Shown: in pieces, positions 35,038 through 44,821 of the stretch
How positions within the stretch are numbered: position 1 is the first letter of the stretch
How the letters are laid out: each line of letters opens with the position of its first letter
NCBI RefSeq assembly: GCF_000739915.1
Contig: NZ_BBJT01000023.1
Span: forward strand, 1 to 59,118
DNA length: 59,118 nt
Direction: 5' to 3'
Source: Paenibacillus chitinolyticus NBRC 15660
GTDB lineage: Bacteria > Bacillota > Bacilli > Paenibacillales > NBRC-103111
The notes under the pieces: generated by a model
The model's input: only the letters and a program-made list of their open reading frames with translations
Database searches by the model: none
What the model was told of the DNA's origin: nothing
Position numbers and translations under genes: made by a program

Positions 35038-35274
35038 TCAAGAACCTGACACTCCGTTTTCCGAAACTTCCGCTCCCTTATCTGCCGAGGACCGGAGCAC
35101 CTTCTTCAGTTTGCTTTCGAACTTGGCGCGCGGCACCAGCACGCTGTGTTTACAGCCTACGCATTTGATCCGGATGTCCATGCCCATACGAATAATCTCC
35201 ATCTCATTCGTTCCGCAGGGATGCTGTTTTTTCATCTGCACGATATCCCCGAGTTCGTACTGTTTCTTCTCCAT
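35038..35274 (-). CDS. DUF951 protein
   Basis: 78 residues. YELGDIVQMKKQHPCGTNEM, then IRMGMDIRIKCVGCKHSVLV with the pattern KKxHPCG...W/I.I.R.G.DI.I.C.GC, diagnostic of DUF951 (YyzM-like). Three cysteines could bind metal. It follows the mscS gene by four bases, its usual partner near oriC. The function is unknown. Confidence 0.88.
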   Translation of the reverse strand: MEKKQYELGDIVQMKKQHPCGTNEMEIIRMGMDIRIKCVGCKHSVLVPRAKFESKLKKVLRSSADKGAEVSENGVSGS

Positions 35275-35278
35275 AGGG

Positions 35279-36202
35279 CTACATGGCTCCCCTTTCCCCT
35301 TTGAAATAGGTCACGGTTTTCGGACACGGAATCTCGATTCCGTGCGCATCCAGCTGCTTTTTCACTTCCGCGAACATTTTACGCTGCACATCCACTTGCA
35401 TATTCGGTTTGCACTCCGCTGTAATCCGCAGGACAATCTCCGACTGTCCCATAGACTGGACACCGAGCACCTTCGGCTCGCTTACGATGTTCTCGTTGCC
35501 TTCCGCCATGCGGTCTACCGTGTTCTGCAGAACCCCAATCGTCTTATCGATATCGGATTCATAAGCAATCGAAATATCGACGATCGCCAGCGAATTGTTG
35601 ATGGAATAGTTCGTAACCTGCTTGATGTTCCCGTTGGGGATAAAGTGAACTTCCCCCGTCCAGCTGCGGAGCCGGGTCACCCGGATACCGATTTGCTCTA
35701 CGGTTCCCCGGAACGCATCGATTTGTATAACGTCCCCTACGGCAAACTGATCCTCGAAAATGATGAAGAATCCCGTTATGACATCCTTCACCAAGCTTTG
35801 GGCTCCGAAACCGATCGCAAGTCCGAGAACCCCCGCTCCGGCGAGAATAGGTCCCAGATTAATGCCTACTTGGGCCAGAATAAGAAGAATCGTTATGAAG
35901 TTGACTACATAAGAAATGATATTGTGAATTAGCTTGCCGATTGTAGCCGTACGCCTCGGATCGAATTTGAGAGGGCTCTTCTCCCTCGTTTCCATCATCC
36001 GGGTTACAAGCTTGTCGGCTACTTTAATGATTAGACGCGAGAGTACGTATATGACGACAATTTCAACGATCGTCGCCCCGTACTTGATCAGCTGTTGGGA
36101 ATCCAGCAAATATTTTTTGATATCATCCACGAAATGGGTCACCGTTTCTTCAGGATTTTGCAGTCCCGTAATGGCAGCCAGTCTGTTCCCCATGTTAGTC
36201 AT
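35279..36202 (-). CDS. Small-conductance mechanosensitive channel (MscS family)
   Basis: About 307 residues with three membrane helices; the third, pore-lining one is in ILAGAGVLGLAIGFGAQSLV (Gly/Ala-rich, typical of MscS TM3). The beta domain follows (DQFAVGDVIQIDAFRGTVEQ, then RSWTGEVHFIPNGNI) and ends with an alpha/beta C-domain. It opens under membrane tension to release solutes during hypo-osmotic shock. The ATG at 36202 has GGGCGGTGG upstream; the longer open frame is not family-like. Confidence 0.92.
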   Translation of the reverse strand: MTNMGNRLAAITGLQNPEETVTHFVDDIKKYLLDSQQLIKYGATIVEIVVIYVLSRLIIKVADKLVTRMMETREKSPLKFDPRRTATIGKLIHNIISYVVNFITILLILAQVGINLGPILAGAGVLGLAIGFGAQSLVKDVITGFFIIFEDQFAVGDVIQIDAFRGTVEQIGIRVTRLRSWTGEVHFIPNGNIKQVTNYSINNSLAIVDISIAYESDIDKTIGVLQNTVDRMAEGNENIVSEPKVLGVQSMGQSEIVLRITAECKPNMQVDVQRKMFAEVKKQLDAHGIEIPCPKTVTYFKGERGAM

Positions 36203-36215
36203 TTTTCCACCGCCC

Positions 36216-36467
36216 TTACTGTTCCATCCTAACATATTCGGATTCTTTTTTGAAATAAATGCCTCTGATTTCAACCTGCTCCGTCTCGATGATCCGCTGA
36301 ACTTCCGCATAGTCCTCTGCCGGAAATTGAATGGAAAGCGCGCAGCCCGCCGTTACGCCTTTGGGAGTCGGGCACAGGTCGATTTCGATGTCCGCGTATT
36401 CGAGCAGCATTTCAGCCCGCAGCGCCTGCTGGGTAGAGTCGAATGCAATGAGCAGCCATTCCCCCAT
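36216..36467 (-). CDS. DUF3343 protein
   Basis: 83 residues, with EWLLIAFDSTQQALRAEMLL and VTAGCALSIQFPAEDYAEVQ. The "F.S...AL.AE.LL...I......P.P...S.GCG/A" outline is DUF3343, a small ferredoxin-like fold proposed as a thiol/selenium-carrier-like group. It starts 13 bases before the mscS gene on the same strand. Confidence 0.8.
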   Translation of the reverse strand: MGEWLLIAFDSTQQALRAEMLLEYADIEIDLCPTPKGVTAGCALSIQFPAEDYAEVQRIIETEQVEIRGIYFKKESEYVRMEQ

Positions 36468-36621
36468 TCTTCATCCCTCTTTTCACTCTAGTTTCTTCTC
36501 TATCGGCTACGTATATTTCCCCGGCTTTCTCCGTATACTAGTAAAAACTTCTAAGCGCCCAGCTACTGCCTGCCGAAAGCACTTTGCCACGATTAAGAAG
36601 ACAAACCCGGAGGGATCCTCA

Positions 36622-37236
36622 ATGAAACCATTCGGCTTTTCCGCGAAACCGGCTGCCGAGCAGCCCGCTTCTATTAAACTTTCCCATTCGGAAAGCGGCA
36701 CGCCTGCAGCTCTATCCGCATACTTTTCCGAGATTCTAAAAAAGCTGCCCTCCTATCAACCTATTGTAATCGTTTGTGTCGGTACGGACCGTTCCACAGG
36801 CGATTCACTAGGCCCCCTGGTTGGCAGCAATTTAAAGAGACGAAGCGGCGCTTCCTACTCCCTGTACGGAACCTTGGATGAGCCGGTACACGCCATGAAT
36901 TTGTCGGATACGATTGCGTCCATCGAGACAGCCCACCGCTATCCCTTTATCGTGGCGATCGACGCTTGTCTCGGTCAGGTATCCAGTGTCGGCTCTATTC
37001 AAGTCGGGCATGGCCCGCTTAAGCCGGGAGCAGGCGTAAATAAGGAACTTCCGTCGGTTGGCGATATCCATGTTACCGGTATTGTAAACGTCGGTGGTTT
37101 TATGGAGTATTTCGTGCTTCAAAATACCCGCCTCAATCTGGTGATGAATATGGCCGACGTTATCGCCGGCTCCCTCCATCACGCGCTTTACTCCGTCCGG
37201 CGGTCTTCCCCTACTTCTGCGCTAACGTCAGACTGA
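36622..37236 (+). CDS. yyaC: Spore protease-like YyaC
   Basis: 204 residues. The core VIVCVGTDRSTGDSLGPLVG, LYGTLDEPVHAMNL, VAIDACLGQ and HVTGIVNVGGFMEYFVLQN match YyaC, a sporulation protein related to the germination protease fold. The ATG at 36622 follows GGAGGG; the frame is open much further upstream but that is not coding. Its 3' end overlaps a convergent gene by 26 bases. It points to a spore-former. Confidence 0.92.
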   Translation: MKPFGFSAKPAAEQPASIKLSHSESGTPAALSAYFSEILKKLPSYQPIVIVCVGTDRSTGDSLGPLVGSNLKRRSGASYSLYGTLDEPVHAMNLSDTIASIETAHRYPFIVAIDACLGQVSSVGSIQVGHGPLKPGAGVNKELPSVGDIHVTGIVNVGGFMEYFVLQNTRLNLVMNMADVIAGSLHHALYSVRRSSPTSALTSD

Positions 37237-37705
37237 TCGCTTCTTTCTCCTCGGGAGAAAGCGAGTATGGGGAACCGCCCTTCTCGACCGGTTTGGCATA
37301 GATGTATGTATCTTCTCTGCTGTGAATGCCGGTGATGAGAATCCCGTCTTCATACTCGTCCAGAATAGCCACCGTGAAGCTCATAAGACTCCCCGTGTCC
37401 GAGAAGGCGTTATAGCGGTGAATGCCGACCTTGGATTTCATCCGCTTCATGGATTGGCTGATCCGGTTCAGCCGGTCCGTCGTATCTCCCTGCAGGATGA
37501 TCTGGTCCTCAATCTGCTGCTGCATGTGAACAAGCAGCTGTTCGATATTAACCTCTCCGGCACCATTCATGACTTTCTTATATTGTTTGCGAAGCTTGCT
37601 AAGTTTAATCCACAACGCAAGCATTCCAATTAACAGCAACAAGACAAGCAAACAAAGAACCGATAAAATCGGTTCAACCGGCAGCCCGATGTTGTTTTCA
37701 CCCAT
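37211..37705 (-). CDS. DUF4446 membrane-anchored protein
   Basis: 164 residues: one membrane helix (ILSVLCLLVLLLLIGMLALW), a coiled-coil-like helical region, then a conserved beta domain (GIHRYNAFSDTGSLMSFTVA, LDEYEDGILITGIHSREDT, YIYAKPVEKGGSPY) that defines DUF4446. The ATG at 37705 with a GAAGGA upstream is preferred over further upstream ATGs. It is found beside spo0J and yyaC in relatives. The function is unknown. Confidence 0.85.
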   Translation of the reverse strand: MGENNIGLPVEPILSVLCLLVLLLLIGMLALWIKLSKLRKQYKKVMNGAGEVNIEQLLVHMQQQIEDQIILQGDTTDRLNRISQSMKRMKSKVGIHRYNAFSDTGSLMSFTVAILDEYEDGILITGIHSREDTYIYAKPVEKGGSPYSLSPEEKEAISLTLAQK

Positions 37706-37771
37706 GTCCTTCTTCCCCTCTGCTATCTTGTCTCGCTGTTTCTTGTTCATTCCAGTCGGCTGCATTCATGC

Positions 37772-38935
37772 TTATAAAATAACGGAGTCCGCTATTTCTT
37801 TGACCGCTTCAATTAAAGTATCCACTTCTTCATCTGTCGTAAAATAGCTGACGCTTGCCCGGACGGCACCGGTTTTACCTGTGCCTGCGGTTTCATGCGC
37901 AAGCGGCGTGCAGTGATAGCCGGCTCTGACCGCGATGCCGTAATGCTGGTCCAGGATGAACGCCACCTCGGACGCATCCATATGCTCCAGGACGAAGGAC
38001 ACGATGCCCGTCCGTTCTTCGCCGATTGCGGGACCGAGAAGCCGGAGATGCGGCACATCCCGAAGTGCTTCCATGATCCGCTGAGTCTGCCCCCACTCCT
38101 TCGCGTGGATGTTTTCCGCACCCGTTCGGAGGACAAACTTCAAGCCTTCGCTTAACCCGGCTAATCCCGGGGTATTCGGCGTGCCCGCTTCGTACCTGTC
38201 CGGCCTTACGGAAGGCTGGTCGATTGCTTCCGACTGGCTGCCTGTTCCGCCGTGCATAAGAGGCTCCAGATCGAGCCGGGGATGGATATACAGTCCTCCC
38301 GTCCCTTGAGGCCCCAGAAGGCCTTTATGGCCCGGAAACGCCAACATGTCGATCCCCATCTGCTCCACGTGAACAGGAAGGATTCCGGCCGTCTGAGCGG
38401 CATCTACGAGCAAGCATATCCCCTTATCTCTGCAGAGCTGCCCAATGTCAGCGACAGGCAGGATGCTTCCGAGCAAATTGGAGCTATGATTGATAACGAC
38501 AAGCGAAGTGTTGCTTTGAATATTTTCCTTTAAGGCGTCTATGTTTATTCTCCCGAATTCATCGGTTTCCAGATAGGTGACCTGTACATTTTTGGTACGT
38601 CTCAAATATTCAAGGGGTCTTCGGACGGAGTTATGCTCTACTGCTGTACAGATAACATGCTCTCCCTCTTTCACATGGCCTTTGATAGCCAAATTGAGGG
38701 CCTCCGTTGTGTTGGAACCGAACGCAAGATCATTGGGATTTTTAAAACCAAACAGCTTCGCAGCATGCTTGCGTGCTTCGAACACAACCCGGCTTGCCTG
38801 TACAGCCATGGCATGACTGCCTCTGCCGGGATTAGCCGCACACTCATTGATACATCGCAGTACAGCCTCTCCGACCTGCGGCGGTTTAGGCCACGAGGAA
38901 GCGGCATTATCGAAATATAAAAGTGGCTTCGTCAC
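37772..38935 (-). CDS. Cysteine desulfurase-like aminotransferase (class V)
   Basis: 387 residues, PLP enzyme. YFDNAASSWPKPPQV at the N-terminus, AVEHNSVRRPLEYL, the PLP Asp in LLVDAAQTAGILPV (about 177), the Schiff-base Lys in FPGHKGLLGPQGTGGLY (about 204), and an active Cys in RAGYHCTPLAHE. It belongs to the group (TIGR01977-like) of putative desulfurases near oriC, distinct from IscS/SufS; the sulfur acceptor is not known. It starts with GTG after GGAGGG. Confidence 0.85.
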   Translation of the reverse strand: MTKPLLYFDNAASSWPKPPQVGEAVLRCINECAANPGRGSHAMAVQASRVVFEARKHAAKLFGFKNPNDLAFGSNTTEALNLAIKGHVKEGEHVICTAVEHNSVRRPLEYLRRTKNVQVTYLETDEFGRINIDALKENIQSNTSLVVINHSSNLLGSILPVADIGQLCRDKGICLLVDAAQTAGILPVHVEQMGIDMLAFPGHKGLLGPQGTGGLYIHPRLDLEPLMHGGTGSQSEAIDQPSVRPDRYEAGTPNTPGLAGLSEGLKFVLRTGAENIHAKEWGQTQRIMEALRDVPHLRLLGPAIGEERTGIVSFVLEHMDASEVAFILDQHYGIAVRAGYHCTPLAHETAGTGKTGAVRASVSYFTTDEEVDTLIEAVKEIADSVIL

Positions 38936-38956
38936 TGCCGGTCCCTCCTCACAAAG

Positions 38957-39013
38957 ATAGCATACCTTCTCTCACTTTCTTTACGGACAGAAAGCCAAAG
39001 ATTTGTATGCTAT
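38957..39013 (-). other. Nested stem-loop between spo0J and the aminotransferase gene
   Basis: ATAGCATAC pairs perfectly with GTATGCTAT, with an inner CTTTCT/AGAAAG stem. It lies 24 bases after the spo0J stop and only about 20 bases before the downstream start. It could be a weak terminator or attenuator. Confidence 0.5.
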
Positions 39014-39036
39014 GTATGGTTTAGTTAGATAAACAA

Positions 39037-39897
39037 TCAGGAAATTTGCCCTTGAAGCATTTCCAGCAATCTTTCCAAATCATCTTTGGAGTAATACATC
39101 AGCTCGATCCGTCCTTTATAATTTTGATGCTTGATCCGGACCGTCGTACGATAGTGATCCTGAAGCTGCTCTTCCGCCTGATGAAGATAAGGATCTTTCT
39201 TCTTGTCTTTCACCTTCGGTTTTTCCTTGTCTTCCGAACCAAGCTCTTCACGCCGCTTAATCTCTTCCTCCAACTGGCGAACGCTCCATTGACCTCCAAT
39301 ACAAGCATCCGTCAGTTCTTTCTTCACCTTGTCATCCTTAACCCCTACAATCGCACGGGCATGTCCCATGGACAGTGTTCCACGTGAAACATATTGCTTA
39401 ATGGACTCAGGCAGGTGAAGAAGACGAAGGAAGTTCGCGATATGAGAACGGCTCTTCCCTACTTTTACGGAAAGCTCTTCCTGCGTTAATGAAAACTGGT
39501 CTATGATGGCTTGATAAGCGATTGCAATCTCCATCGCATTCAAATCTTCACGCTGAACGTTTTCGATCAATGCAATTTCCATAACCTGCTGATCGGAAAG
39601 TTTTTTCACAACCGCTGGAATGGTCGCTAAACCGCTTGCCTGAGAAGCGCGAAATCTTCTCTCCCCGGCAATAATCTCATACCCTTTTAAAACCGTACGC
39701 ACAATGATCGGCTGAATAACGCCATGTTCCTTGATGGAAGAAGCCAGCTCTTGAATACCGTCTTCGTTAAAATGTTTACGAGGCTGGTATGGATTCGCCC
39801 GCAGCTGATTCAAAGGAATTTCAATGACCTTGTCCTCTTCCCCGATCTCCAACTCCGGAATAAGCGCTCCGAGTCCTTTACCTAGTCGTTTGCTCAA
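39037..39897 (-). CDS. spo0J: Chromosome-partitioning protein ParB (Spo0J)
   Basis: 286 residues: the CTP-binding N-domain with boxes NPYQPRKHF, GVIQPIIVR and GERRFRAS, the helix-turn-helix (VGKSRSHIANFLRLLHLP) and a C-terminal dimer domain. It loads on parS and recruits SMC. One parS site lies inside its own gene. Its first 20 bases overlap the end of soj. Confidence 0.95.
   Translation of the reverse strand: MSKRLGKGLGALIPELEIGEEDKVIEIPLNQLRANPYQPRKHFNEDGIQELASSIKEHGVIQPIIVRTVLKGYEIIAGERRFRASQASGLATIPAVVKKLSDQQVMEIALIENVQREDLNAMEIAIAYQAIIDQFSLTQEELSVKVGKSRSHIANFLRLLHLPESIKQYVSRGTLSMGHARAIVGVKDDKVKKELTDACIGGQWSVRQLEEEIKRREELGSEDKEKPKVKDKKKDPYLHQAEEQLQDHYRTTVRIKHQNYKGRIELMYYSKDDLERLLEMLQGQIS
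39376..39391. promoter_or_regulatory. parS site inside spo0J
   Basis: TGTTCCACGTGAAACA, a perfect 16-bp match to the Bacillota parS consensus. Confidence 0.97.
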
Positions 39898-40651
39898 GAC
39901 TAATCACTTCCTTTGCAAGCTCTAAGTATACTTCCGCACCTTTAGACCGCGGGTCATAAGTAATAATGGATTGTCCATGGCTCGGTGCTTCGCTGAGTCG
40001 GACATTACGCGGTATAATCGTTTGATACACTTTTTGCTGAAAATATTTCTTCACTTCTTCAATGACCTGGATACCTAGGTTTGTACGGGCGTCAAACATC
40101 GTTAAGAGAACGCCTTCAATTTGCAGTGATGTGTTTAAATGCTTCTGCACAAGTCTGACTGTATTCAACAGTTGGCTTAATCCTTCAAGCGCGTAATACT
40201 CGCACTGAATCGGGATAATCACGGAGTCGGAAGCCGTCAGTGAGTTAATGGTCAAAATCCCTAACGACGGAGGACAATCGATGAGGATATAATCGTACAT
40301 ATGCTCGACAAGCTGAAGCGATTTCTTCAACCGAACTTCACGCGATATCGTTGGAACCAATTCAATTTCGGCGCCAGCCAATTGGATCGTAGCCGGAATA
40401 ATGTTCAAATTCGGAATTTTAGTAGCAACTGTAGCGTCTTTCGGGTGAATATCATTAATTAGGACGTCATAAATACAGTATTCTACATCTGCTTTATTGA
40501 CCCCAATTCCACTCGTCGTATTACCCTGAGGGTCGATGTCCACCAGCAGTACCCTTTTGCCGAGCGAAGCCAAACAAGCACCCAGATTGACAGATGTCGT
40601 TGTCTTCCCTACGCCGCCTTTTTGATTCGTTATCGCGATTGTCTTGGACAA
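39878..40651 (-). CDS. soj: Chromosome-partitioning ATPase ParA (Soj)
   Basis: 257 residues. Deviant Walker A KGGVGKTTTSVN, switch DIDPQGNTTSG and Walker B ILIDCPPSLG. The ATPase cycles with Spo0J and also acts on DnaA in Bacillus. The TTG at 40651 (SKTIAITNQ) with GGGGTGA upstream is the best start; an ATG three codons earlier lies too close to the ribosome site. It overlaps spo0J. Confidence 0.95.
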   Translation of the reverse strand: MSKTIAITNQKGGVGKTTTSVNLGACLASLGKRVLLVDIDPQGNTTSGIGVNKADVEYCIYDVLINDIHPKDATVATKIPNLNIIPATIQLAGAEIELVPTISREVRLKKSLQLVEHMYDYILIDCPPSLGILTINSLTASDSVIIPIQCEYYALEGLSQLLNTVRLVQKHLNTSLQIEGVLLTMFDARTNLGIQVIEEVKKYFQQKVYQTIIPRNVRLSEAPSHGQSIITYDPRSKGAEVYLELAKEVISLEQTTR

Positions 40652-41085
40652 TTCATTCACCCCACTACCTTAAAACCTCTCATTAAAAACTTAACAAAGA
40701 GAATACTACTATATTACCATAATCAAGAGAGCGAAACTAATAAAAATGCAGGTTCCGACAACAAAACGAAGAAATTTGGCGGATCGCTCGGCTATAGTCT
40801 CAAATCGGTTTCCAAGTGTCGATTAAACCGGCTACATGCGGCTCTTCCCCACACAGAAAGCATACGTAAATAACGAACAAACCTATGACGTATCTCGCAC
40901 CTAAAAAGTTTGCAAACTTCCTGATAATTTTTCATTTAAATTTTAAATAAATTTCTGGCATTCCTCTCCCTCAATTAACTCCACATTCCGTTCTTCCTAA
41001 ACAAAAAAACCTCCTGCCACAAATTCAGCTTCCTTTACGGGAAACTGCCTTTGTCATACAGGAGGATTATGCTTTAATCCTTTGA
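40652..41085. other. Intergenic region noc–soj
   Basis: 434 bases, AT-rich, between noc and soj (both minus strand). It contains the noc terminator region at its right end and presumably the soj promoter. No gene, DnaA box or parS is seen. Confidence 0.6.
41010..41065 (-). terminator. noc terminator, branched
   Basis: CCTCCTG pairs with CAGGAGG around an inner TTCC/GGAA stem; the minus strand continues into GGTTTTTTTG. It lies 21 bases after the noc stop. Confidence 0.65.
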
Positions 41086-41913
41086 TTATTTTGCCGAATG
41101 CTGCTTAGGAATTTTAATGATGATTTCGTAGTGATCTTCGTGATCCTGCTCAGCCGTATTAATATTGAGTCCCGAACTGGCCACCATCTCAACGGACTGT
41201 CTGATGGTATTTAGCGCCAAGCGTACGTCCTTCGAAAAAGAGACACGTTTGCTTTTCTTAATCTGGGTAGCTTCTTTCAAAAATTGAATGCGTGTTTCCG
41301 TCTGCTTCACGTTAAGCTCTTTAGCGATAACCTCATCAAGAATTTTAACCTGGAGCTCTTCTTGATCCAAAGAAAGCAGCGCACGCGCATGCCTCTCCGT
41401 GATCTTCCGTTCAATAAGCGCCATTTTAACAGGTTCGCTCAAATTCAGCAGACGAATCTTGTTGGCGATAGTCGATTGACTTTTTCCCAGACGCTGTGCC
41501 AGACTTTCTTGTGTAAGATTATGCATCTCTATAAGCTGCTGATAAGCGGCTGCTTCTTCGATCGCCGTCAAGCCTTCACGCTGCAAATTTTCGATTAAAG
41601 CAATAGACGCAGCTTGAGAATCGTTGAATTCTCGCACAATGGCAGGAATGGTTTCCAGACCGAGCTTTTTGACCGCTCTTAATCTGCGTTCCCCTGCTAT
41701 TAACTCAAAAGTATTATTACGTACCCTTACAACGATAGGCTGAATAACGCCATGTGTACGAATCGTTTGGCAAAGTTCATCAATGCGATCATCATCAAAA
41801 ATCGTTCTTGGCTGGTACGGACTCGGATTGATGTTTTGTACGGGAATGTTTTTAACTTCATCCATATTGCTTCGCTCCGTAAAACCAAAAAGTTTTGATA
41901 GCTGCTCTTTCAT
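41086..41913 (-). CDS. noc: Nucleoid occlusion protein Noc
   Basis: 275 residues, a ParB paralogue. It has [11 protein letters not shown] (membrane-targeting amphipathic N-terminus), [34 protein letters not shown] and the DNA-binding helix-turn-helix [19 protein letters not shown]. It blocks septation over the nucleoid. The ATG at 41913 matches the family start; the frame is open six codons further. It lies between rsmG and soj as in Bacillus. Confidence 0.93.
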   Translation of the reverse strand: MKEQLSKLFGFTERSNMDEVKNIPVQNINPSPYQPRTIFDDDRIDELCQTIRTHGVIQPIVVRVRNNTFELIAGERRLRAVKKLGLETIPAIVREFNDSQAASIALIENLQREGLTAIEEAAAYQQLIEMHNLTQESLAQRLGKSQSTIANKIRLLNLSEPVKMALIERKITERHARALLSLDQEELQVKILDEVIAKELNVKQTETRIQFLKEATQIKKSKRVSFSKDVRLALNTIRQSVEMVASSGLNINTAEQDHEDHYEIIIKIPKQHSAK

Positions 41914-42154
41914 GAATATAATACCACCCAACTCTTCCCCGATATTTTACAGGAAGGAGAAAGCAAAGCCTCGGCATTCTACCAACCCGTTTATCTGAAA
42001 CCAAAGAATTAAAGAAGGGTCGCAGACTCCCCTGTCACGACAATTCTATCCATAGATCTTTAAATCGCGTAAAAATCCCCTATATAAGATATTCGTCAAC
42101 TGCCCATTTTTTCCTGCCAATAAAGGTAAGAATTCATGAAATTCCTGGTAATGA

Positions 42155-42170
42155 TGTTCCACGTGAAACA
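42155..42170. promoter_or_regulatory. parS site upstream of noc
   Basis: TGTTCCACGTGAAACA, a perfect 16-bp site that ends two bases before the rsmG stop codon. Confidence 0.97.
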
Positions 42171-42172
42171 TC

Positions 42173-42901
42173 CTATTTCACTAAGGGCTGTTTTAATGGC
42201 AATCCAGCTTTACGAGGATATTTACCGGGTGTAGGTGCTATCTTGCTGATTTGAATAAAATGTCGTACGGATTTCTCGACTGGCAATTCTAAACGATCTA
42301 CCTGTTTAAGCTGGCCTTTGAGCAAACCTATACTAAAGGCAGCCTCTTTCAACTCTTCTTCCGCATCCGCGGCCTTCATTGCAACAAACAATCCCCCTAC
42401 CTTCACAAAAGGCAGACAAAATTCGTTTAGCACGCTGAGTCTAGCGACTGCCCGCGCCGTAACCAGATCATACTGGTCACGGTGCTGCTGAAGCCGGGCT
42501 GCATCTTCCGCGCGGGCATGGACACAGGTTACATCTTTCAAACCAAGCTCTTTTACAAGCTCATTCAGAAAAACGATCCGTTTATTCAATGAATCCACAA
42601 TCGTAACTTTTAGATGCGGAAAAGCGATTTTCAGAGGGATACTGGGAAAACCGGCTCCAGAACCGATATCCGCCATAGTCTCTACTTTTTCCATATCCAC
42701 ATAAAAGGCAAGCGAAAGTGAGTCGTAGAAATGCTTCAAATAAACCTGGTCGCGCTCTGTGATTGCGGTTAGATTGATTTTCTCATTCCACTCCACAAGC
42801 AAACGGTAATACGTCTCGAACTGCTGGAGCTGTTCATCGGAGAAAGACAGCTGGTGAGGCTGCAAATGACTAACAAACTGCTCTTGTATTAAATCGGTCA
42901 T
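42173..42901 (-). CDS. rsmG: 16S rRNA (guanine527-N7)-methyltransferase
   Basis: 242 residues. SAM-binding Rossmann fold with MADIGSGAGFPSIPLKI, TIVDSLNKRIVFLNEL and VTARAVARLSVL. It methylates G527 in the 530 loop; loss gives low-level streptomycin resistance in relatives. It follows mnmG by eight bases. Confidence 0.96.
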   Translation of the reverse strand: MTDLIQEQFVSHLQPHQLSFSDEQLQQFETYYRLLVEWNEKINLTAITERDQVYLKHFYDSLSLAFYVDMEKVETMADIGSGAGFPSIPLKIAFPHLKVTIVDSLNKRIVFLNELVKELGLKDVTCVHARAEDAARLQQHRDQYDLVTARAVARLSVLNEFCLPFVKVGGLFVAMKAADAEEELKEAAFSIGLLKGQLKQVDRLELPVEKSVRHFIQISKIAPTPGKYPRKAGLPLKQPLVK

Positions 42902-42909
42902 AAATTCCT

Positions 42910-44799
42910 CTATCCCCTTGCAGCGATAACTTGGTTATAATGCTCCAGATACACGAGCAGGATGGAGATATCCGCCGGTGTTACACCGGAGATCCGGCTC
43001 GCCTGTCCAATGGATACGGGACGAATTTTTGCGAGCTTCTGCTTCGCTTCCGTGGCGATTCCGTGTATATCTTCATAGATGATATCGTCCGGAATCTTTT
43101 TCTTTTCCATCTTTTTAAGCCGTTCTACCTGCGCCAGTTGTTTTTCGATATATCCCGCATATTTCACTTGAATTTCAGCCTGCTCTTTTACCTCATCGGA
43201 AAGCTCTGCCGGCAGAGGAATCATTCCCTCAATGTGGGAGTAGTTGATCTCCGGGCGTTTCAGCAGGGTAAGAAGATCTACGGCATTATTCAGCAGGACA
43301 GTGCCCGCTTCTTCGAGAATAGCCTGGACGTGAGGTTCCGGACGGACCTTGGTCGTTTTGAGACGATGAAGTTCCTGTTCGATCTGTTCCTTCTTCGCCA
43401 TAAAACGCTGGTAACGCTCTTCCGGAATCAGCCCGATTTTATGACCGATCGGAGTGAGCCGAAGATCGGCGTTATCATGACGGAGCAGCAGACGATACTC
43501 CGCACGCGAAGTGAGCAAACGGTAAGGCTCCGGAGTTCCCTTGGTCACCAGGTCATCAATCAGTACGCCGATGTAGCCTTCGGAACGGTCGAGAATGACC
43601 GGGTCTTTCCCCTGCACCTTGCAGGCCGCATTAATACCGGCCATGATGCCCTGACCGGCCGCTTCTTCATAACCCGATGTGCCGTTGATCTGTCCTGCCG
43701 TAAACAAACCCTCAACCTGTTTGGTTTCAAGAGTGGGTTTCAGCTGCGTCGGAACAACTGCATCGTATTCGATCGCGTAACCGGTACGCATCATCTCAAC
43801 CTTCTCCAGGCCTGTAATCGAGCGCAAAATTTTGAGCTGCACATCTTCCGGCATGCTTGTCGACAGTCCCTGTACATAGTACTCGGACGTATTACGTCCT
43901 TCCGGCTCAAGGAAAATCTGATGCTTCGGCTTATCGGAAAAACGCACGATTTTATCTTCGATAGACGGACAATAACGGGGACCCGTTCCTTCAATGGCTC
44001 CCGAAAACATCGGTGCACGATGCAGATTGTCGTTAATAATCTCGTGAGTATTCTCGGTCGTATAAGTCAGCCAGCAAGGCAGTTGATCTTGAGTGCCTTC
44101 TTTCGTTTCGTAGGAGAAAAATCTTGGATTTTCGTCCCCGGGCTGAATTTCCGTTTTGGAAAAATCAATGGAGTCCTTATGCACACGCGGCGGAGTTCCC
44201 GTTTTGAAACGGACGAGTTCCAGACCCAAATCACGCAGAGATTGGGACAACCGGACAGAAGGCTGCTGGTTGTTAGGGCCGCTTTCATACATCAGTTCAC
44301 CCATAATGACTTTCCCGCGCAGATAAGTACCTGTCGTCAGAACGACCGCTTTGCCGTAATATTCGGCCCCGGTCTTCGTTACTACGCCTTTGCAGACGCC
44401 ATCCTCCACAAGCAGCTCTTCCACCATCCCCTGACGTAACGTCAGGTTTGGAGTACTTTCAATGGTTTCTTTCATCATATGCTGATACAGAAACTTATCC
44501 GCTTGCGCACGCAGCGCGTGAACGGCCGGTCCTTTTCCCGTGTTCAACATCCGCATTTGAATGTACGTTTTGTCGATATTGCGTCCCATTTCTCCGCCAA
44601 GCGCGTCGATTTCACGGACAACATGCCCTTTTGCAGGCCCCCCGATAGAGGGATTGCAAGGCATGAAAGCAACCATATCCAGGTTGATTGTCAGCAGAAG
44701 CGTTTCGCAGCCCATCCTGGCTGCGGCCAGCGCCGATTCGACGCCCGCATGGCCCGCTCCGATGACGATAACTTCGTAGTTTCCGGCTGTATAGCCCAT
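42910..44799 (-). CDS. mnmG: tRNA uridine-5-carboxymethylaminomethyl enzyme MnmG
   Basis: 629 residues. FAD-binding [19 protein letters not shown] at the N-terminus, [20 protein letters not shown], and C-terminal helical domain. With MnmE it installs the cmnm5 group on wobble uridine 34. The ATG follows GGAGGTAGAAAGG. Confidence 0.97.
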   Translation of the reverse strand: MGYTAGNYEVIVIGAGHAGVESALAAARMGCETLLLTINLDMVAFMPCNPSIGGPAKGHVVREIDALGGEMGRNIDKTYIQMRMLNTGKGPAVHALRAQADKFLYQHMMKETIESTPNLTLRQGMVEELLVEDGVCKGVVTKTGAEYYGKAVVLTTGTYLRGKVIMGELMYESGPNNQQPSVRLSQSLRDLGLELVRFKTGTPPRVHKDSIDFSKTEIQPGDENPRFFSYETKEGTQDQLPCWLTYTTENTHEIINDNLHRAPMFSGAIEGTGPRYCPSIEDKIVRFSDKPKHQIFLEPEGRNTSEYYVQGLSTSMPEDVQLKILRSITGLEKVEMMRTGYAIEYDAVVPTQLKPTLETKQVEGLFTAGQINGTSGYEEAAGQGIMAGINAACKVQGKDPVILDRSEGYIGVLIDDLVTKGTPEPYRLLTSRAEYRLLLRHDNADLRLTPIGHKIGLIPEERYQRFMAKKEQIEQELHRLKTTKVRPEPHVQAILEEAGTVLLNNAVDLLTLLKRPEINYSHIEGMIPLPAELSDEVKEQAEIQVKYAGYIEKQLAQVERLKKMEKKKIPDDIIYEDIHGIATEAKQKLAKIRPVSIGQASRISGVTPADISILLVYLEHYNQVIAARG

Positions 44800-44821
44800 C
44801 CTTTCTACCTCCTATACCGTC

